Shown here one piece after another: positions 1 to 8,792 of a DNA stretch of 64,000 nucleotides (position 1 is the stretch's first letter; the number at the start of each line of letters is the position of its first letter). The position numbers and the translations under genes are program-made. The notes under the pieces were generated by a model. It was not told the DNA's origin, ran no database searches, and saw only the letters and a list, made by a program, of their open reading frames with translations. This DNA is from Aquimarina spinulae (GTDB taxonomy: Bacteria > Bacteroidota > Bacteroidia > Flavobacteriales > Flavobacteriaceae): positions 1,601,501 to 1,665,500 of the forward strand of contig NZ_CALSBP010000002.1 in the NCBI RefSeq assembly GCF_943373825.1. Direction: 5' to 3'.

Positions 1-623
1 TGAGCACCAGGCTGTTGGACTAATTCAATTTTTGCAATATTATCGGCGGGCATATCTCGTAAAAGTGAAGCTATATCCATATAATCAGTTGTCTTTCCAT
101 TTATTAAAATTCTAATATTTCGTTGGCCTCCATAGCTTAGTTTTCCGTTGGTAACAATAACCCCTGGTAGCTTTTTCATTACATCTTGAAGATTAGAGTT
201 TACCATTTCAGATTTCTCAAGATCTACAATCAATTTTTCTGCAGTTTGTCGTATTACGGGTCTAGAAGATGTTATAACGACCTCATTTAATGTTTGTGTT
301 TCTTCTTCTAGAACAAAATTTACTACTTTTCTTACACTTTCTTTTGAAAGCAAAAAAGGTTCAGATTTTTGGGTTTTAAACCCGAGTATAGAAATTTCTA
401 CCCAGTAGTTGCCAGCAGGAATATTTTCAAAAATATAGCTCCCATTATTATCGCTAACAGCACCTGTCAGACTATTCGATATATCAGATGAGTGTAAAAT
501 AATATTAGCAAATTCTAATGGTGAATTTGTGTTTTCGGTAACCGTTCCCAAAATTGTATTTTGTGCATTACTGAACAAAATTCCCAGGAAAAAAACTAAC
601 GTGATTTTGATTGATGTATTCAT
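1..623 (-). CDS. TonB-dependent outer-membrane receptor, N-terminal part (cut by window edge)
   Basis: Reading back from an ATG at 621-623 gives an open frame to base 1. It starts with a signal peptide (about 20 residues, ending FSNA-Q). A carboxypeptidase-regulatory-like beta-sandwich follows at about residues 22-105. From about residue 120 there is a plug domain with motifs typical of Bacteroidetes receptors (LKKLPGV-like MKKLPGVIV, then ILINGK and DNIAKIEL). This is the layout of the outer-membrane beta-barrel family that lacks an obvious TonB box. Such proteins sit in the outer membrane and move nutrients or metals with TonB energy. The substrate cannot be told from this part. The barrel lies beyond the window. 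Confidence 0.85.
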   Translation of the reverse strand, partial: MNTSIKITLVFFLGILFSNAQNTILGTVTENTNSPLEFANIILHSSDISNSLTGAVSDNNGSYIFENIPAGNYWVEISILGFKTQKSEPFLLSKESVRKVVNFVLEEETQTLNEVVITSSRPVIRQTAEKLIVDLEKSEMVNSNLQDVMKKLPGVIVTNGKLSYGGQRNIRILINGKTTDYMDIASLLRDMPADNIAKIELVQQPGA

Positions 624-1218
624 GACTTTTCTTTTTTTACACGGTAAAATTGCATGATACGCTAATGGCTTAAAACCAGATTCTGACGAATCAGGATAAA
701 AAAAAGATGAAGAGTTTCTTATAGCGGATAAAGTCTATTAGACATATGAATTCTAATAAATCCTTTGAAGGATTAAAAAATAGCCTCATATTTGCGTCAT
801 AATTTTGAACCAAAAAAACAAGTTTCAAGCCTATGTTATTATTTTTCACATATAAAAAGGACGCTGTAAGGCCGTTTTTAAATCAAGAATATAGGTAGTA
901 AACTATACATAAGATATAAAAATCATAAGCGTCCAATACATTGGACGCTTTTTTTATCATCTTTTTTGTATATCTATTTTATCAAACAAAAATGGTATTT
1001 GAGAGATAAACATCAGAACAGCAATTGGTTACCAAACAGGTTAATATCCGTTAAAAAACGGACAGGGATTCTCATGCCTAAAAACAACATAAAACACTGA
1101 TCATCAGTAAATTAAATTTTAAATTTTAGTTGTATAATTAAAAAATAGATTACATATTTGCACCGCAGTTTATAAATTGCAAAACCATAAATAGTTAATC
1201 TTTAATAACCGAAGTAAT
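624..1218. other. Non-coding stretch between the receptor gene and the rtcB leader
   Basis: No convincing gene is seen in about 600 bases. It holds a plus-strand terminator-like hairpin at 927-955. The heptamer GGACGCT at 859-865 is complementary to that hairpin's 5' arm (AGCGTCC at 928-934), so an upstream alternative pairing is possible. A small hairpin (TCCGTT at 1047-1052 with AACGGA at 1057-1062) lies further on. The promoter of the minus-strand receptor gene should lie just right of 623. A short plus-strand RNA ending at 955 is conceivable but unproven. Confidence 0.4.
927..955 (+). terminator. Rho-independent terminator-like hairpin
   Basis: A perfect 10-bp stem (AAGCGTCCAA with TTGGACGCTT) has a TACA loop and is followed by at least five T on the plus strand. 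No plus-strand gene ends just before it, so it could end a small RNA or stop read-through toward rtcB. Confidence 0.6.
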
Positions 1219-1302
1219 ATGATTTTTACAAACATATATTGCAACACTCCAAAAGAACCAGGTTCTTTTAAGAGTATGCTTCGGGACTTCACCAATACAT
1301 AA
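1219..1302 (+). CDS. Possible 27-residue leader peptide upstream of rtcB
   Basis: An ATG at 1219-1221 opens a 27-codon frame ending TAA at 1300-1302. Its second half overlaps the 5' arm of a long hairpin that can compete with a terminator-like hairpin (see 1278-1356). The layout resembles a translated attenuator leader, with the peptide read before the regulatory RNA folds. No run of one amino acid points to a particular tRNA. A strong 9-bp inverted repeat (AAAAGAACC at 1251-1259 with GGTTCTTTT at 1261-1269) lies inside the frame. It may equally be a chance ORF. Confidence 0.3.
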   Translation: MIFTNIYCNTPKEPGSFKSMLRDFTNT

Positions 1303-1356
1303 TTTCCATTATATATGAGAAGAAGTCCGAAGCCATAAAGTTTCGGATTTTTTATT
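1278..1356 (+). promoter_or_regulatory. Candidate attenuator: competing hairpins before rtcB
   Basis: GCTTCGGGACTTC (1278-1290) can pair with GAAGTCCGAAGC (1322-1333) over 12 bp with one bulge. The same TCCGAA (1326-1331) can instead pair with TTCGGA (1342-1347), giving a hairpin followed by a T-rich run. The two foldings exclude each other, as in antiterminator/terminator pairs. The region lies about 175 bases before the chosen rtcB start. Confidence 0.45.
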
Positions 1357-1531
1357 TTTCCTTTTAATCAGACTGCATTGTCACACTAAGTCCTTAGGTA
1401 AACTTAGGACAGACTTTGTCGAAGTGTAATTGAAATCTCAATAAAATCTCTCGAAACATTTTATCAAGTTTATGTCAGTAATGAAAATTCATTACATCAC
1501 TCATTATTGGCAAATATCAAAACCTATACTA

Positions 1532-2923
1532 ATGGGAAAGAAACTAAGCGGAAAGGATCTAATTAAATTAGGCTTTCCAAAGAATAATAGTATTAATGTG
1601 ACTTTGGGTCAGATTAATCGATATCAAAAGAGAGTAAAAAAAGAACATATATTAATTGAAGCCAAAAAAGTATTGCTTAATCCAGAAGCATATCAGGGTG
1701 ATGGTATCTGGGGGAAAATAGCAGAGAGTTTATTAAAACCAGTAGAAGTCAAAAGGCATGCATTAAAAACAACTCGATCTCCTTTCCAAATCTATGGGGA
1801 GAATGAAATTGATGAACAAGCAAAATATCAATTGTTTGATGCCTTAAAATTACCGGTTGCAACCGCAGGAGCTTTAATGCCAGATGCACATACAGGATAT
1901 GGTCTTCCTATCGGAGGAGTACTGGCAACAAAGAATGCTGTGATTCCTTATGGAGTTGGAGTCGATATTGGATGTAGAATGTGTTTAACAGTCTATCCAA
2001 TAGCAATTTCTTATCTCAAAGGAAAAAAGCATCAGTTAGAGAATATACTTTCTGAACATACCAAGTTCGGAATGTATGAAACTCATAAGATAAAGCATGA
2101 TCATGAGATCTTTGAACGAGATGAATTTAAAACCATCCCGTTAGTCAAAAGATTGAAAGACAAAGCGTATAAGCAATTAGGTACTTCTGGTGGTGGTAAT
2201 CACTTTGTAGAGTTTGGAGTAATTACAATTACCGATACAACGAACGAATGGGGGTTGCAGACTGGCGAATATTTAGGAGTGTTATCACATAGCGGCTCAA
2301 GAGGGTTGGGAGCCAATATCGCCAAACACTATACGTATTTAGCCACTAAGCAATGCCCGTTACCAAAGCATGTACAACAATTGGCCTGGTTAGATTTAGA
2401 TACTCACGATGGCCAGGAATATTGGTTAGCAATGAATCTTGCTGGTGATTATGCACAGGCTTGTCATGATGATATTCATGCCAGGATAGCAAAGTTATTA
2501 GGGTCAAAACCCATAGCAAAAATTGAAAATCATCACAACTTTGCCTGGAAACAAGAGGTTAATGGTGAAGAGTGTATTGTGCATAGAAAAGGTGCCACAC
2601 CAGCTGCCAAAGGTGAATTAGGGATTATTCCTGGTTCTATGACGGCTCCGGGGTACATCGTAAGAGGATTAGGAAACGAAGCAAGTTTACAATCTGCATC
2701 ACATGGTGCTGGTCGATTACACTCGAGAAGAAAATGTAAAGAGAAATTTACAAGAAGTGAGATCAAAAAGCAACTAAAAGCACATGATGTAACGCTTATA
2801 GGAGGAGGAATTGATGAGGCACCAATGGCATATAAAAACATCGAAAAAGTAATGGCAAATCAACAAGAACTCGTAGAGATTGTTGGAACATTTACTCCAA
2901 AAATTGTTCGAATGGATAAATAG
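1532..2923 (+). CDS. rtcB: RtcB-family RNA ligase (RNA repair)
   Basis: RtcB joins RNA 3'-phosphate or 2',3'-cyclic phosphate ends to 5'-OH ends using GTP and Mn. Metal and guanylate-site motifs are visible in order: PDAHTGYGLPIGGV, VDIGCRM, GTSGGGNHFVEFG, SHSGSRG, ENHHNFAW, HRKGATPA, IIPGSMTAPGY and the nucleophile-type SASHGAGR. The frame opens at 1472, but MGKKLSGKDL at 1532 matches the N-terminus I expect for this subfamily, so I chose it. The first 20 extra codons look like leader sequence. It is followed eight bases later by prfH. This RtcB-PrfH pairing is established for rescue and repair of ribosomes whose decoding-site rRNA has been cut. Confidence 0.9.
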   Translation: MGKKLSGKDLIKLGFPKNNSINVTLGQINRYQKRVKKEHILIEAKKVLLNPEAYQGDGIWGKIAESLLKPVEVKRHALKTTRSPFQIYGENEIDEQAKYQLFDALKLPVATAGALMPDAHTGYGLPIGGVLATKNAVIPYGVGVDIGCRMCLTVYPIAISYLKGKKHQLENILSEHTKFGMYETHKIKHDHEIFERDEFKTIPLVKRLKDKAYKQLGTSGGGNHFVEFGVITITDTTNEWGLQTGEYLGVLSHSGSRGLGANIAKHYTYLATKQCPLPKHVQQLAWLDLDTHDGQEYWLAMNLAGDYAQACHDDIHARIAKLLGSKPIAKIENHHNFAWKQEVNGEECIVHRKGATPAAKGELGIIPGSMTAPGYIVRGLGNEASLQSASHGAGRLHSRRKCKEKFTRSEIKKQLKAHDVTLIGGGIDEAPMAYKNIEKVMANQQELVEIVGTFTPKIVRMDK

Positions 2924-2931
2924 ATAAGAAA

Positions 2932-3627
2932 ATGAATCAAAAAATTATACAAATAACAGCAGGAAGAGGCCCGGCAGAATGTTGCTGGGTCGTAGCCCAG
3001 GTACTTAAGTATTTTTTGGATGATATACGACAAACAAGAATAACCTATAGTATCATACAAAGAGTAAAAGGGATAGAAAACGGTACATTACAATCTGCTA
3101 CACTAAAACTGCAAGGCGATCAAGTAAACGCTTTGGTAAGTTCCTGGTTAGGCACTGTACAGTGGATAGGAACCTCAACTTTTCGTAAATATCATAAACG
3201 AAAAAACTGGTTTATCGGGATCTACGAACTAGATCTTATACACATAGAGAAAATAACCGAAAACGATATTATATTTCAAACGATGCGAAGTTCGGGCCCG
3301 GGAGGTCAGCATGTAAATAAGGTAAATTCTGCAGTTAGAGCTACACATAAACTTACAGGTACAAGTGTAGTGGTAATGGATAGTCGTTCACAACATCAAA
3401 ATCGAAAAATTGCTGTCGAACGATTACAAAACAAAGTAGCCGAGGCACAGTTAGAACAATTAAAAAAATCGGTCTCAGACGAATGGGAAAACCACTTAAA
3501 TGTTCAACGTGGTAACCCGATTAGAGTATTTAAAGGAACTGATTTCAAAAAGAAAAAAGTGACAAAATCCTTTAAAAACAAAAGAAATCAATTAAAAAAT
3601 GATTTACACAATCAATTAAAAAATTAG
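2932..3627 (+). CDS. prfH: Peptide chain release factor homolog PrfH
   Basis: This 231-residue class-I release-factor homolog has the peptidyl-tRNA hydrolysis motif in SSGPGGQHVNKVNSAV (GGQ near residue 125). It has a basic lysine-rich tail and lacks the stop-codon recognition domain of RF1/RF2. The opening IIQITAGRGPAECCWVV is typical of PrfH. PrfH is known to release peptides from ribosomes with a damaged decoding centre so that the partner RtcB can reseal the 16S rRNA. Only eight bases separate it from rtcB, and the TPR gene follows after three bases, so all are probably cotranscribed. Confidence 0.92.
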   Translation: MNQKIIQITAGRGPAECCWVVAQVLKYFLDDIRQTRITYSIIQRVKGIENGTLQSATLKLQGDQVNALVSSWLGTVQWIGTSTFRKYHKRKNWFIGIYELDLIHIEKITENDIIFQTMRSSGPGGQHVNKVNSAVRATHKLTGTSVVVMDSRSQHQNRKIAVERLQNKVAEAQLEQLKKSVSDEWENHLNVQRGNPIRVFKGTDFKKKKVTKSFKNKRNQLKNDLHNQLKN

Positions 3628-3630
3628 AAA

Positions 3631-4164
3631 ATGAGTAATTTACTAGACAAATATTTATTTCAGGCATTAGACGCTTATCCTTATAACTTAGAGGAAGCTG
3701 TAGAATCTTTGAACTATGCATTGTCTTATGATGAAAAAAATCCAATTGCGTTAAGTCTTTTGGGTCAGATATATGCAGAAAGTTTAAAGAACTATGAGGT
3801 TGCAAAAGAGTACTATCAACAGGCTTTAGCAGAAGACATGTATGCATTAGATGTATATCCTAAGTATATCAATGTCTTACTTTGGAATGAAGACTATGAA
3901 GAAGCCGAAAAACTAGTCGACTTTGCCCTAACCGTAAAGGGAACAGATAAGGCGATGTTATATCTAAAAAAAGGAATTCTTTTTGAGCAAAAAAAGAACT
4001 ATAAAAAAGCATTAAAATGTCTGAAGTTGGCAAAAGAAAATGCCTACAATAATCATTTCATTAATGATATAAAAGAAGAGGAAGAGCGAATTAAAAATAA
4101 AATGCCAAAGCAAAAAAAAGCTAAGGATAAGTCTTCTTCTAAAAAGAAAACAAAGAAATCATAA
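3631..4164 (+). CDS. TPR-repeat protein with lysine-rich tail, in the rtcB-prfH operon
   Basis: The 177-residue product has about three to four tetratricopeptide helical pairs (motifs such as ALSLLGQIYAESLKNYEVAKEYY and AMLYLKKGILFEQKKNYKKAL). A strongly basic C-terminal tail of about 30 residues (KKKTKKS at the end) could bind RNA or ribosomes. There is no signal peptide or membrane segment, so it should be cytoplasmic. It starts three bases after prfH. TPR domains mediate protein contacts, so an adaptor in the repair operon is a reasonable inference, but no catalytic function is visible. Confidence 0.75.
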   Translation: MSNLLDKYLFQALDAYPYNLEEAVESLNYALSYDEKNPIALSLLGQIYAESLKNYEVAKEYYQQALAEDMYALDVYPKYINVLLWNEDYEEAEKLVDFALTVKGTDKAMLYLKKGILFEQKKNYKKALKCLKLAKENAYNNHFINDIKEEEERIKNKMPKQKKAKDKSSSKKKTKKS

Positions 4165-4167
4165 AGC

Positions 4168-4197
4168 ACATCATTCCAGCTTTTGCTGGAATGATGT
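4168..4197. repeat. REP-like palindrome after the TPR gene
   Basis: A perfect 13-bp stem (ACATCATTCCAGC with GCTGGAATGATGT) has a TTTT loop and no T tail on the plus strand, so it is a weak intrinsic terminator at best. It resembles the CATTCC...GGAATG palindromes scattered through flavobacterial intergenic DNA. It separates the first three genes of the operon from the exonuclease and may stabilise the upstream mRNA. Confidence 0.6.
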
Positions 4198-4213
4198 ATT
4201 GAAAACACAAAAA

Positions 4214-4777
4214 ATGAAAACAACAAATACAATTATAATCATAGATCTGGAAGCTACCTGCTGGAATGGACCTATTCCCGCAGGTCAGGTTAATGAAATC
4301 ATAGAAATAGGAATCTGCCTTTTGGATACGCAAACGGGAAGCATTTCTAAAAATAAAGGGATACTCATTACACCTGAGCAATCAGAAGTCAGTTCTTTTT
4401 GCACAGAACTCACTACGATTACTCAAGAATTAGTAGATAAAGAAGGAATTTCTTTTGAAACTGCCTGCGAAATGCTAAAAACTCAATACAAGGGTCATGA
4501 ATACACCTGGGCGAGTTATGGGCAGTACGATCTAAACATGATGAAAAAACAATGTGCTAACAGAGGAATGGAGTATCCTTTATCACAAAATCATATTAAT
4601 GTGAAAAAACTTTTTTCTGAGACCAAAGGATTACGAAGAAAAGTTGGAATGAAAGGTGCATTAGGAATTTTAAAAATCCCTCTAGAAGGAACGCATCATA
4701 GAGGAGTCGATGATGCCAAAAATATTGCTAAAATCTTACATTGGTGTATTCGGCAAGATAATGATTCGAATGATTAA
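4214..4777 (+). CDS. DEDDh 3'-5' exonuclease (ERI-1/KapD-like)
   Basis: The product is a DnaQ-like exonuclease of about 187 residues. Exo I is IIDLEATC (D and E ligands near the N-terminus), Exo II is around ASYGQYDLNMM, and Exo III is HHRGVDDAKN with the catalytic His and Asp. The length and the ATC...N pattern match ERI-1/KapD-type RNA or DNA trimming exonucleases. The open frame extends to a TTG at 4199, but ATG at 4214 is the better start. It lies about 50 bases after the TPR gene on the same strand, so trimming damaged RNA ends for RtcB is a plausible inference, not shown. Confidence 0.85.
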   Translation: MKTTNTIIIIDLEATCWNGPIPAGQVNEIIEIGICLLDTQTGSISKNKGILITPEQSEVSSFCTELTTITQELVDKEGISFETACEMLKTQYKGHEYTWASYGQYDLNMMKKQCANRGMEYPLSQNHINVKKLFSETKGLRRKVGMKGALGILKIPLEGTHHRGVDDAKNIAKILHWCIRQDNDSND

Positions 4778-4794
4778 TGTTTTTCATTCATAAA

Positions 4795-4822
4795 AAAGCC
4801 AGTTATAAAAATAACTGGCTTT
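4795..4822. terminator. Bidirectional terminator between convergent genes
   Basis: A perfect 12-bp stem (AAAGCCAGTTAT with ATAACTGGCTTT) has an AAAA loop. T-rich tails exist on both strands, stronger on the minus strand. It sits between the plus-strand exonuclease and the minus-strand OmpA-family gene. Confidence 0.8.
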
Positions 4823-4861
4823 ACTATTGATCAAAACAATGCTAAAATCTTACAATTTATA

Positions 4862-6817
4862 CTAATACCCTTTGATTAAAAATTCGGTTCTTCTGTTTAA
4901 TGCTTTGCCTTCTTCTGTTAAATTGGTTGTAAAAGGTTCGTTTTCACCATACCCCTTTGCTTCTAATCTATCAGAAGAGATTCCGGCTTCGACCAAATAT
5001 CTCTTCACCGACTGAGCTCTTTTTAGTGATAATGACATATTTAGAGATTCATCACCTACATTATCAGTATGCCCTCCAATTTCCATAATCATAGTTGGAC
5101 TATCTTTCATCATTTTGACTATTCTATTAAGGTCTAACCTACTTTCTATAGTTAAATTAGACTTACCAGTATCGAAGAATATATTATTTAATCTGGCTTT
5201 GGCACCTACCTTTATCTCTTCCAATATAATATTCCTGTTTACCTCTTTATATTCGGATTGATCATCTAGTCTAAAATTTTGTGAATTAAAGAACCTTCCT
5301 TCTGCACTGGCCGTCATACTGTAGCTTCGTCCGGCAGGTAAGATTACAGTATATTTGCCTGTCTTAGGGTTACTACGTGAACTCCCTACATAGTCACCAG
5401 TTAATAAATCCTGAATGACGATTTTTGCCTCGATAGGGTTTTGAGATTTGTCCCATACAGAACCTGTTACAATAGTTGTTGCTGTGGGTTTCATATCGGG
5501 CGGTAAACCAATTTGATAAATATCCTTTCCGCCTACTCCACCTGGTTTTTCTGAGGCAAAAAACGCATAATCTCCCGATGCCGATGTGGTAAAATATAGG
5601 TCTTTATACGGAGTATTAATAACACTACCCATATTAACAGGCTCAGACCACTCTCCGTCAATAAGTACTGTTTTAAACATATCTGTATCGCCATACCCTC
5701 CATGACCCGAAGAACTAAAATATAAGGTACGACCATCTGGAGCTAAAAACGGAGATTTTTCTTCACTAGCAGTATTTATAGTATTTCCAACATTTTTGGG
5801 GATACTCCACTCTCCTGATTCATTCTTATGACTTATATAAAGATCAGAATGCCCGTATCCTCCCGCTCGACCGGAAGAAAAAACCAGTTTTGATCCATCT
5901 GCAGAGATTGAAGGTTGTGCATCCCAACTCGAAGAGTTGATGACTGCCCCCATATTCTTAGGAATTTCCCAGGTCTCTCCATTTAATGATGAGGTATACA
6001 AATCACAACCTCCCATACCATCAGGAGCATTACATCTACCGAAGATCATAATTTGCCCATCACCAGTAAAAGTTGAGGCTCCCTCGTTTTTTATTGAGTT
6101 TAATGGTTCGGGAAGCAACTGTGCCTGCCCGATTCCTCCTTCGTATAAATTTACAACATATAGATCTTCTTTTCCCGGGTTACCAAACCTACTTCCTCGT
6201 TGACTGGTAAAATATAATTTGGTTGCCGAAGGATTGACCATAGGAAAATAATCATCATGTCTACTATTTAAAGATTTGATTAAAACATAGTTATCAGTAC
6301 CAATTTTATAATCATATTTAGTGATTTTATCATCTTCATCAATATTTTCTCTATCATATCGATCAAAAAAAGTACGGCCGTTTTCATTATACACATTAAT
6401 TCGGGTTAAATGTTTTGATCCGAAAACAGCAAAAAGTCCAAATTGCCATTTTCCAATATCTTTTCCTTTTTTTATTCGCCAAAAAAAGTCATTATGCCAA
6501 TTCCCATTTGAAATAATCTGGTAATGTTTTAATGGAATTTTTTTTTCTAAAGTCCGTTGTTTTCCGTTGAGTAAGGTTTCTACTATTTTTAGATCAATGG
6601 TTAGTTCTCCATGTACTCCAAAGTTGATATGCCCACTACGAGTTGCTTTATAGACACTTTTATCAGCAACAAAAAATTCATAACTCTCTACGTTTTTCAT
6701 GTTGACTCTAAAATGAAGTATCGAAAAACTATACGCTGTCTTCGCATATATCTGTGACTGTACCAATTGACATACTACAATGACAATAATGGCAATATAA
6801 TAGCTTGTTTTTTTCAT
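4862..6817 (-). CDS. OmpA-family protein with PD40/propeller repeats
   Basis: The 651-residue envelope protein starts with a signal peptide (ending about SQIYA). TolB/PD40-type beta-propeller repeats follow at about residues 190-435, seen as recurring LYFTSQRG, IMIFGRC, LVFSSGRAGGYG and LYFSSSGHGGYGDTD blades. Next is a carboxypeptidase-like beta-sandwich near 450-530. The C-terminal OmpA peptidoglycan-binding domain (about 540-651) carries NIFFDTGKSNL, GHTDNVGDE and KRAQSVKRYL. Such proteins link the outer membrane to peptidoglycan, and similar ones are common beside secretion or gliding genes in Flavobacteriia. The gene is about 90 bases downstream of the PKD lipoprotein gene on the same strand, possibly cotranscribed. 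Confidence 0.88.
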   Translation of the reverse strand: MKKTSYYIAIIVIVVCQLVQSQIYAKTAYSFSILHFRVNMKNVESYEFFVADKSVYKATRSGHINFGVHGELTIDLKIVETLLNGKQRTLEKKIPLKHYQIISNGNWHNDFFWRIKKGKDIGKWQFGLFAVFGSKHLTRINVYNENGRTFFDRYDRENIDEDDKITKYDYKIGTDNYVLIKSLNSRHDDYFPMVNPSATKLYFTSQRGSRFGNPGKEDLYVVNLYEGGIGQAQLLPEPLNSIKNEGASTFTGDGQIMIFGRCNAPDGMGGCDLYTSSLNGETWEIPKNMGAVINSSSWDAQPSISADGSKLVFSSGRAGGYGHSDLYISHKNESGEWSIPKNVGNTINTASEEKSPFLAPDGRTLYFSSSGHGGYGDTDMFKTVLIDGEWSEPVNMGSVINTPYKDLYFTTSASGDYAFFASEKPGGVGGKDIYQIGLPPDMKPTATTIVTGSVWDKSQNPIEAKIVIQDLLTGDYVGSSRSNPKTGKYTVILPAGRSYSMTASAEGRFFNSQNFRLDDQSEYKEVNRNIILEEIKVGAKARLNNIFFDTGKSNLTIESRLDLNRIVKMMKDSPTMIMEIGGHTDNVGDESLNMSLSLKRAQSVKRYLVEAGISSDRLEAKGYGENEPFTTNLTEEGKALNRRTEFLIKGY

Positions 6818-6906
6818 GTATTTGTGTTTGTATTGTGATAGAGATCAGATCTGTTTCCCCTACAGGTAAATCTGATTTTGTAGTCATCATTTCGATTACA
6901 TATTAA

Positions 6907-8511
6907 TTATTGTTCTTCATACACCACTTTAATCTCATCATTGGTTAAAGCTCTTGTATAGATACGCAGATCATCGAGTGCTCCTTCATAGTATTCAATT
7001 TGATCAGAACTCCCCGTATCTTTTGCTCCCATATAAGAGTTTTCAGACTTTTCAGTTATTTGTGCTCTTGTTATTTCCTCTCTTCCTGAAAGTTTATTAT
7101 TGATAAAAATCTCGAAAACATCTGTAGCTTTATGTCGTATGGCTACGTGTACCCATGAATTTGCAGGAATCGTTGCTTTTACAATTTCCGTGATACTTAT
7201 TGAAGCTACTGAATTACCTCTAAATATGACCCTGTATTCAATTTGATCATTTACTTTTCTAATATCGATGTATGATTTTGAGGAGAATAACCCCAAAATG
7301 GTAGATTCGGTATTGATATTTGCTGTATTCATCCAAAACGAAAATGTTAAGTCTCCTATATAATCCGGACCAGGTATAGGGTTCGAATAATTTACATAGC
7401 CTGATGTTCCATTAAAAGATAATGCGGCATTACTGTTTCCGTTTCGGTCATTTATATAGGTAACATTTCCTTGTGCAATACCCGGATTATTAATATCAAC
7501 TTCATCCGTAAGGTTAGCATCAAATTTATAATGTGCTATCAAATCTGATATGATATCTATAGCGGGTTTGACATGAATAAAGTTTTCTTTTGTTATCGAG
7601 TTTGTACTATCACTGTTACTTACCTCTAGTGTTACCGAGTATGTACCCGCAGTATTGTATTGTACTACCGGGTTTTGTGCTGTAGAGGTTTCTGGAGTTC
7701 CGCCAGGGAAAGTCCATAACCATTGCCCTGCATTTGTAGATTGATCTGTGAATGCAACTGTATTTCCTTCAATAATTTCTGTAACATCAGAAGTAAAAGC
7801 CGCATTGGCAGGTTCAAAAACAGATATATAGTTATCTTTAACTTCGGTATCTGAATCCTGATCGTTTGAAACGGTTAAAGAAATTCGAAATACACCAGCC
7901 TGATTGAAAACTACTTTAGGGTTCTCGATAGTAGAAGTATTAGGAGTTCCTCCCTGAAAAGACCAGCTCCATTGATTCGGATTTCCCGATGACATATCAG
8001 AAAAAGTTACTTCAGAACCAACAGCTACATTTCGAATATTTGATTTAAAATCTGCATTTAAATTAGTTCCAGTATTTGTTTTGTCTACCTGAATAGTTTT
8101 CTGATCATCATCAGATCCTGCCGAATTAGAAACTTTTAGGGTTGCTTTAAAACTACCTTCGTTCGCATAAAGCACTTTTACTGTTGGTTCGTTTGAACTT
8201 GAAATATTTCCTCCCTCAAATATCCATTCGATTTTATCGACTTGACCCGTTGATGCGCTGGTAAACGTAACTTCTTCTCCTGGCTTTATATTTTCTGCAC
8301 TTACTGTAATTTTTGACGTTGGAGGGTTTATATCCGGATCTGATTCATCTTCACTACATGCTCCTGCTACCACAAGTAGAAGTAAACATAATCCCGATGT
8401 ATACAGTTTTTGATTTGTTTTCTTAAAGCAATTGTATTGAGTTGCTATAGTGTACTTGGTCCTCCTCAAAAACCAAAATAATAATTGGTTTATATGCGAT
8501 GTTGCTTTCAT
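6907..8511 (-). CDS. Surface lipoprotein with three PKD domains and a LamG/concanavalin-like domain
   Basis: An unusually long N-terminus of about 40 residues precedes a lipoprotein signal (LLLLVVAGAC). The acidic stretch after the Cys (SEDESDPD) fits the Bacteroidetes export signal for surface exposure. Three PKD domains follow at about residues 65-310, with WIFEGG, WSFQGGTP and WTFPGGTP cores. A LamG-like jelly roll at about 325-530 has GTSGYVNY, DDLRIYTRAL and similar motifs. The start is uncertain because no ATG lies closer to the signal. Carbohydrate or adhesin binding at the surface is an inference from the domains. A TATTTTTG box at 8564-8571 on the minus strand could be its promoter. 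Confidence 0.85.
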   Translation of the reverse strand: MKATSHINQLLFWFLRRTKYTIATQYNCFKKTNQKLYTSGLCLLLLVVAGACSEDESDPDINPPTSKITVSAENIKPGEEVTFTSASTGQVDKIEWIFEGGNISSSNEPTVKVLYANEGSFKATLKVSNSAGSDDDQKTIQVDKTNTGTNLNADFKSNIRNVAVGSEVTFSDMSSGNPNQWSWSFQGGTPNTSTIENPKVVFNQAGVFRISLTVSNDQDSDTEVKDNYISVFEPANAAFTSDVTEIIEGNTVAFTDQSTNAGQWLWTFPGGTPETSTAQNPVVQYNTAGTYSVTLEVSNSDSTNSITKENFIHVKPAIDIISDLIAHYKFDANLTDEVDINNPGIAQGNVTYINDRNGNSNAALSFNGTSGYVNYSNPIPGPDYIGDLTFSFWMNTANINTESTILGLFSSKSYIDIRKVNDQIEYRVIFRGNSVASISITEIVKATIPANSWVHVAIRHKATDVFEIFINNKLSGREEITRAQITEKSENSYMGAKDTGSSDQIEYYEGALDDLRIYTRALTNDEIKVVYEEQ

Positions 8512-8792
8512 AGTTTTAATTTTTGATAATTATTTCTAAATCAATGTTTTATGTGAATTGCATCAAAAATAAAAGCTATACAAGACAATAGCTTGCGGAA
8601 ATGCGCAACAGGAATATTTTTAAAAAAGGTTTATACCAGTTCTGATGTGAAAATACTCAAAAGGAAAGTCGAAAATTTTTGTTTTAGACAAATACTAAAA
8701 ATCAATCATAGCCATAGCTACGTTTTATTTTTAATATGAATTATAAGCCATAAAGAGTGATTTAATTCGCTAATTTTACATTAGAAATGATA

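Noticed and set aside
1472..1531. Longer rtcB start at 1472
   Set aside because: The extra 20 residues do not look like the family N-terminus. The MGKKLSGKDL start at 1532 does. It cannot be fully excluded.
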